From assembly GCA_017480395.1 (NCBI GenBank), contig JAFVAS010000040.1, positions 1 to 8,205 of the forward strand: DNA of 8,205 nucleotides, given 5' to 3'. The stretch comes from Oscillospiraceae bacterium (GTDB lineage Bacteria > Bacillota > Clostridia > Oscillospirales > Oscillospiraceae). The translations under genes and the position numbers were made by a program. Positions 6,563-8,205 of this stretch are shown one piece after another; positions within the stretch are counted from its first letter, which is position 1, and the number at the start of each line of letters is the position of its first letter. The notes beneath the pieces were generated by a model, which was not told where the DNA came from, ran no database searches, and worked only from the letters and a program-made list of their open reading frames with translations.

Positions 6563-7645
6563 ATGGCCGCTATCAACAAAACTCAGATCGACACCTCCTT
6601 CACCCCGGTGACCTATGATCCCCAGTATATCCTGATGGTGAACAACCTGAAGAAGTACTTCCCCATCAAGGGCGGCATGATCTCCCGCACCGTGGGCCAT
6701 GTCAAGGCCGTGGACGGCGTCACCTTCAACCTCAAGCGGGGCACCACCATGGGCCTCGTGGGCGAGTCCGGCTGCGGCAAGACCACCACCGGCCGCACCA
6801 TCCTGCGCCTCTCCGGCGAAAAGACCGGCGGCCAGGTGCTCTTCAACGGCAAGGAGGTCTACGACCTCTCCGCCAAGGAGATGCGGGAGATGCGCACCAA
6901 GATGCAGATCATCTTCCAGGACCCCTTCTCCAGCCTCTCCCCCCGTCTGCCCGTCGGCGAGATCATCGGCGAGGCCGTGCGGGAGCACAAGCTGGTGGCC
7001 TCGGAGGAGTTCGACGACTACATTGACCGCATTATGGACAGCTGCGGCCTGCAGCCCTTCCACAAGGACCGCTATCCCCACGAGTTCTCCGGCGGTCAGC
7101 GGCAGCGTATCTGCATCGCCCGGGCCCTGGCCCTCAACCCGGAGTTCGTCGTCTGCGACGAGCCCGTATCCGCCCTGGACGTGTCCATCCAGGCCCAGAT
7201 CATCAATCTGCTGCGGGAGCTCCAGGAGCAGTACAAGCTGACCTACCTCTTCATCTCCCACGACCTGTCGGTGGTGGAGCACATCTCCGACTCCGTCGGC
7301 GTCATGTATCTGGGCAACCTGGTGGAGTACGGCACCACGGAGGACATCTTCCGCATGCCGCTGCACCCCTACACCGAGGCGCTGTTATCCGCCATCCCCG
7401 TGCCCGATCCGGACGCCAAGATGAACCGCATCGTGCTGGAGGGCAGCATCCCCAGCCCCGCCAACCCGCCCAAGGGCTGCAAATTCCACACCCGCTGCGA
7501 GAAGTGCATGGAAGTGTGCAAGTACGCCGCGCCGGAGTGGACCGAGGTGGAGCCGAACCACTTCTGCGCCTGCCACCTCTACAACAGTGCCGACGCCCAG
7601 GCCCGGGCCAACGAGACCATGAAGGCGGAGATGGCGGCCCAATGA
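6563..7645 (+). CDS. oppF: Peptide ABC transporter ATP-binding protein, OppF/DppF family
   Basis: This second ATPase is expected to form a heterodimer with the D subunit. The 360-residue product starts its ATPase domain at [15 protein letters not shown] (24-38), a typical OppF opening. It has Walker A GESGCGKT (67-74), Q-loop Gln119, signature FSGGQRQ (175-181), Walker B FVVCDEP (195-201) and switch His233. The oligo_HPY C-terminal region holds [11 protein letters not shown] (302-312), with cysteines 306, 312, 315, 319, 335 and 337. The 306-312-315-319 spacing is the same as in the D subunit. A tail after about 340 is rich in Ala, Glu and Met. The start ATG lies 1 base after the stop of the D gene, with AAGGAGGAG (6547-6555) inside the end of that gene, so the two ATPases are probably translated in step. 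A single TTA codon (7385-7387, Leu275) stands out. Confidence 0.94.
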   Translation: MAAINKTQIDTSFTPVTYDPQYILMVNNLKKYFPIKGGMISRTVGHVKAVDGVTFNLKRGTTMGLVGESGCGKTTTGRTILRLSGEKTGGQVLFNGKEVYDLSAKEMREMRTKMQIIFQDPFSSLSPRLPVGEIIGEAVREHKLVASEEFDDYIDRIMDSCGLQPFHKDRYPHEFSGGQRQRICIARALALNPEFVVCDEPVSALDVSIQAQIINLLRELQEQYKLTYLFISHDLSVVEHISDSVGVMYLGNLVEYGTTEDIFRMPLHPYTEALLSAIPVPDPDAKMNRIVLEGSIPSPANPPKGCKFHTRCEKCMEVCKYAAPEWTEVEPNHFCACHLYNSADAQARANETMKAEMAAQ

Positions 7646-7899
7646 GCAAGAAACCCACCCTCCCCGACGGGGATGACGGGCGCACCATTGCCAATATGAA
7701 CGTGGAGGGAATGCCCTGGTATTCCCCCGCGCCCAAGCGGGATGTGCCTCCGGCGCCGGAGCAGTCCGACCCCCTCTCCCGGGAGGACCGGCGGCACTAT
7801 ATCCTGGGTGCGCTGCTGGCGGCGCTGGCCGTCGCGGCGGTCTTCGGGGTGGCCATCTTCCTGTTCATCTCCTTCTGCGACTTTATCTGGTTCCGCTGA
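7642..7899 (+). CDS. Small C-terminally anchored membrane protein coupled to the Opp operon, function unknown
   Basis: The 85-residue product begins at ATG 7642, sharing ATGA with the stop of the OppF gene. This 4-base overlap signals translational coupling; only a weak GGAG (7627-7630) precedes it. A longer in-frame reading back to 7504 lies wholly inside the ATPase gene and is not credible. The N-terminus is soluble, with the distinctive block DDGRTIANMNVEGMPWY (11-27), then a Pro-rich stretch (28-43) and a charged segment SREDRRHY (46-53). One strong hydrophobic helix (about 54-79) follows and the protein ends CDFIWFR. With no signal peptide and a basic flank before the helix, the N-terminus is predicted to stay in the cytoplasm. 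I do not recognise a characterised family. As the last gene before the terminator it may assist, anchor or regulate the transporter, or simply be cotranscribed. Confidence 0.8.
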   Translation: MSKKPTLPDGDDGRTIANMNVEGMPWYSPAPKRDVPPAPEQSDPLSREDRRHYILGALLAALAVAAVFGVAIFLFISFCDFIWFR

Positions 7900-7921
7900 G
7901 CCAGGAAAACAACCAAACAAC

Positions 7922-7955
7922 GGAGCGACGATCCGAGGATCGCCGCTCCATTTTT
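7922..7955 (+). terminator. Rho-independent terminator of the transporter operon
   Basis: Bases 7922-7934 pair with 7937-7949 (GGAGCGACGATCC against GGATCGCCGCTCC). There is one A-C mismatch (7928/7943); the innermost C-G pair probably opens to give a CGAG tetraloop. A run of five T (7951-7955) follows one base after the stem. It lies 22 bases past the stop of the small membrane protein, marking the end of the unit. Confidence 0.9.
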
Positions 7956-8003
7956 ATGAAAAACAGGATCAAAAACGGATGTTTCTTTTCGCAAGGGCCG
8001 ACC

Positions 8004-8032
8004 TATGCAAAAAATGGCGGGATTTTTATAAT
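8004..8032 (+). promoter_or_regulatory. Probable sigma-A-type promoter for the ferredoxin-like gene
   Basis: A perfect -10 hexamer TATAAT is at 8027-8032. With a 17-base spacer the -35 would be TATGCA (8004-8009), matching only 3 of 6 consensus positions, so the promoter is weak or needs help at -35. The position, after a terminator and about 55 bases before the next start codon in an A/T-rich patch, fits a new transcription unit. Confidence 0.55.
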
Positions 8033-8087
8033 ATGATTGCGAAGAATTCTGCCTGCAACCCGCTGAATAAGGAGGAGGTTTTTCATC

Positions 8088-8205
8088 ATGTCATTTGTCA
8101 TCAATCAGGATTTCTGCAGCGCCTGTCACCGCTGCCGCACCGAGTGTCCCAAGGGGGCGATCCGATTCCGAAACGCAAAAAACTGGATCGACCCTGGGAA
8201 GTGCA
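8088..8205 (+). CDS. N-terminus of a 4Fe-4S ferredoxin-type protein (3' partial)
   Basis: Only the first 39 codons are present. The product contains C10-x2-C13-x2-C16-x3-C20-P, the classic ligand pattern for a [4Fe-4S] cluster in ferredoxin domains. A further Cys39 at the window edge could begin a second cluster motif. It would act in electron transfer, either as a free ferredoxin or as the N-terminal domain of a larger oxidoreductase; the window does not decide. A strong AAGGAGGAGG (8069-8078) lies 9 bases before ATG 8088. A TATAAT promoter and the terminator upstream separate it from the transporter operon, so no functional link to transport is implied. Confidence 0.85.
   Translation, partial: MSFVINQDFCSACHRCRTECPKGAIRFRNAKNWIDPGKC

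Noticed and set aside
5344..7366. Long minus-strand open frames opposite the two ATPase genes
   Set aside because: They are the same antisense effect of GC-rich codon use, with no domains, and lie opposite ATPases with every catalytic motif intact.
1..8205. CRISPR arrays, tRNA or rRNA genes, insertion sequences or phage attachment sites
   Set aside because: I saw no regularly spaced repeats, tRNA-like cloverleaf with CCA end, transposase frame or flanking direct repeats anywhere in the window.

Overview
The window is a GC-rich stretch of bacterial chromosome, almost entirely coding on the + strand. Strong AGGAGG-type ribosome binding sites, a lipoprotein-anchored binding protein, and heavy use of C/G-ending codons point to a GC-rich member of the Clostridia, such as a gut Oscillospiraceae (Flavonifractor/Lawsonibacter-like). 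That placement is inferred from style, not from a database match.

Layout. Bases 1-149 hold the last 48 codons of a membrane protein. Bases 210-7645 hold a complete oligopeptide/dipeptide-type (Opp/Dpp, peptide/nickel family) ABC importer in the classic order: lipoprotein binding protein, permease B, permease C, ATPase D, ATPase F. A small membrane protein of 85 codons (7642-7899) overlaps the last ATPase gene by 4 bases. A Rho-independent terminator (7922-7955) closes the unit. A new transcription unit then starts from a TATAAT promoter and encodes the N-terminus of a 4Fe-4S ferredoxin-type protein that runs off the window at 8205.

How the genes work together. The binding protein, tethered outside the membrane by a lipidated Cys23, would capture a peptide-like ligand and deliver it to the B/C permease pair. 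The D and F ATPases power transport from the cytoplasm. Two strong stem-loops sit between the binding protein gene and the permease genes. They probably let the binding protein mRNA accumulate over the rest of the operon.

This is not a textbook copy of the family. The binding protein is 784 residues, with about 130 residues inserted in the first lobe. Permease C is 517 residues, with about 210 extra residues predicted outside the cell between its first two membrane helices. ATPase D has a basic N-terminal extension of about 50 residues. Both ATPases have the same C-x5-C-x2-C-x3-C cysteine cluster at the C-terminus. The uncharacterised small protein is translationally coupled to the ATPases. 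Two enlargements lie on the outer face, and the small protein may lie at the membrane or cytoplasmic face, so the system may be a modified Opp complex with extra parts on both sides of the membrane. That last idea is inference.
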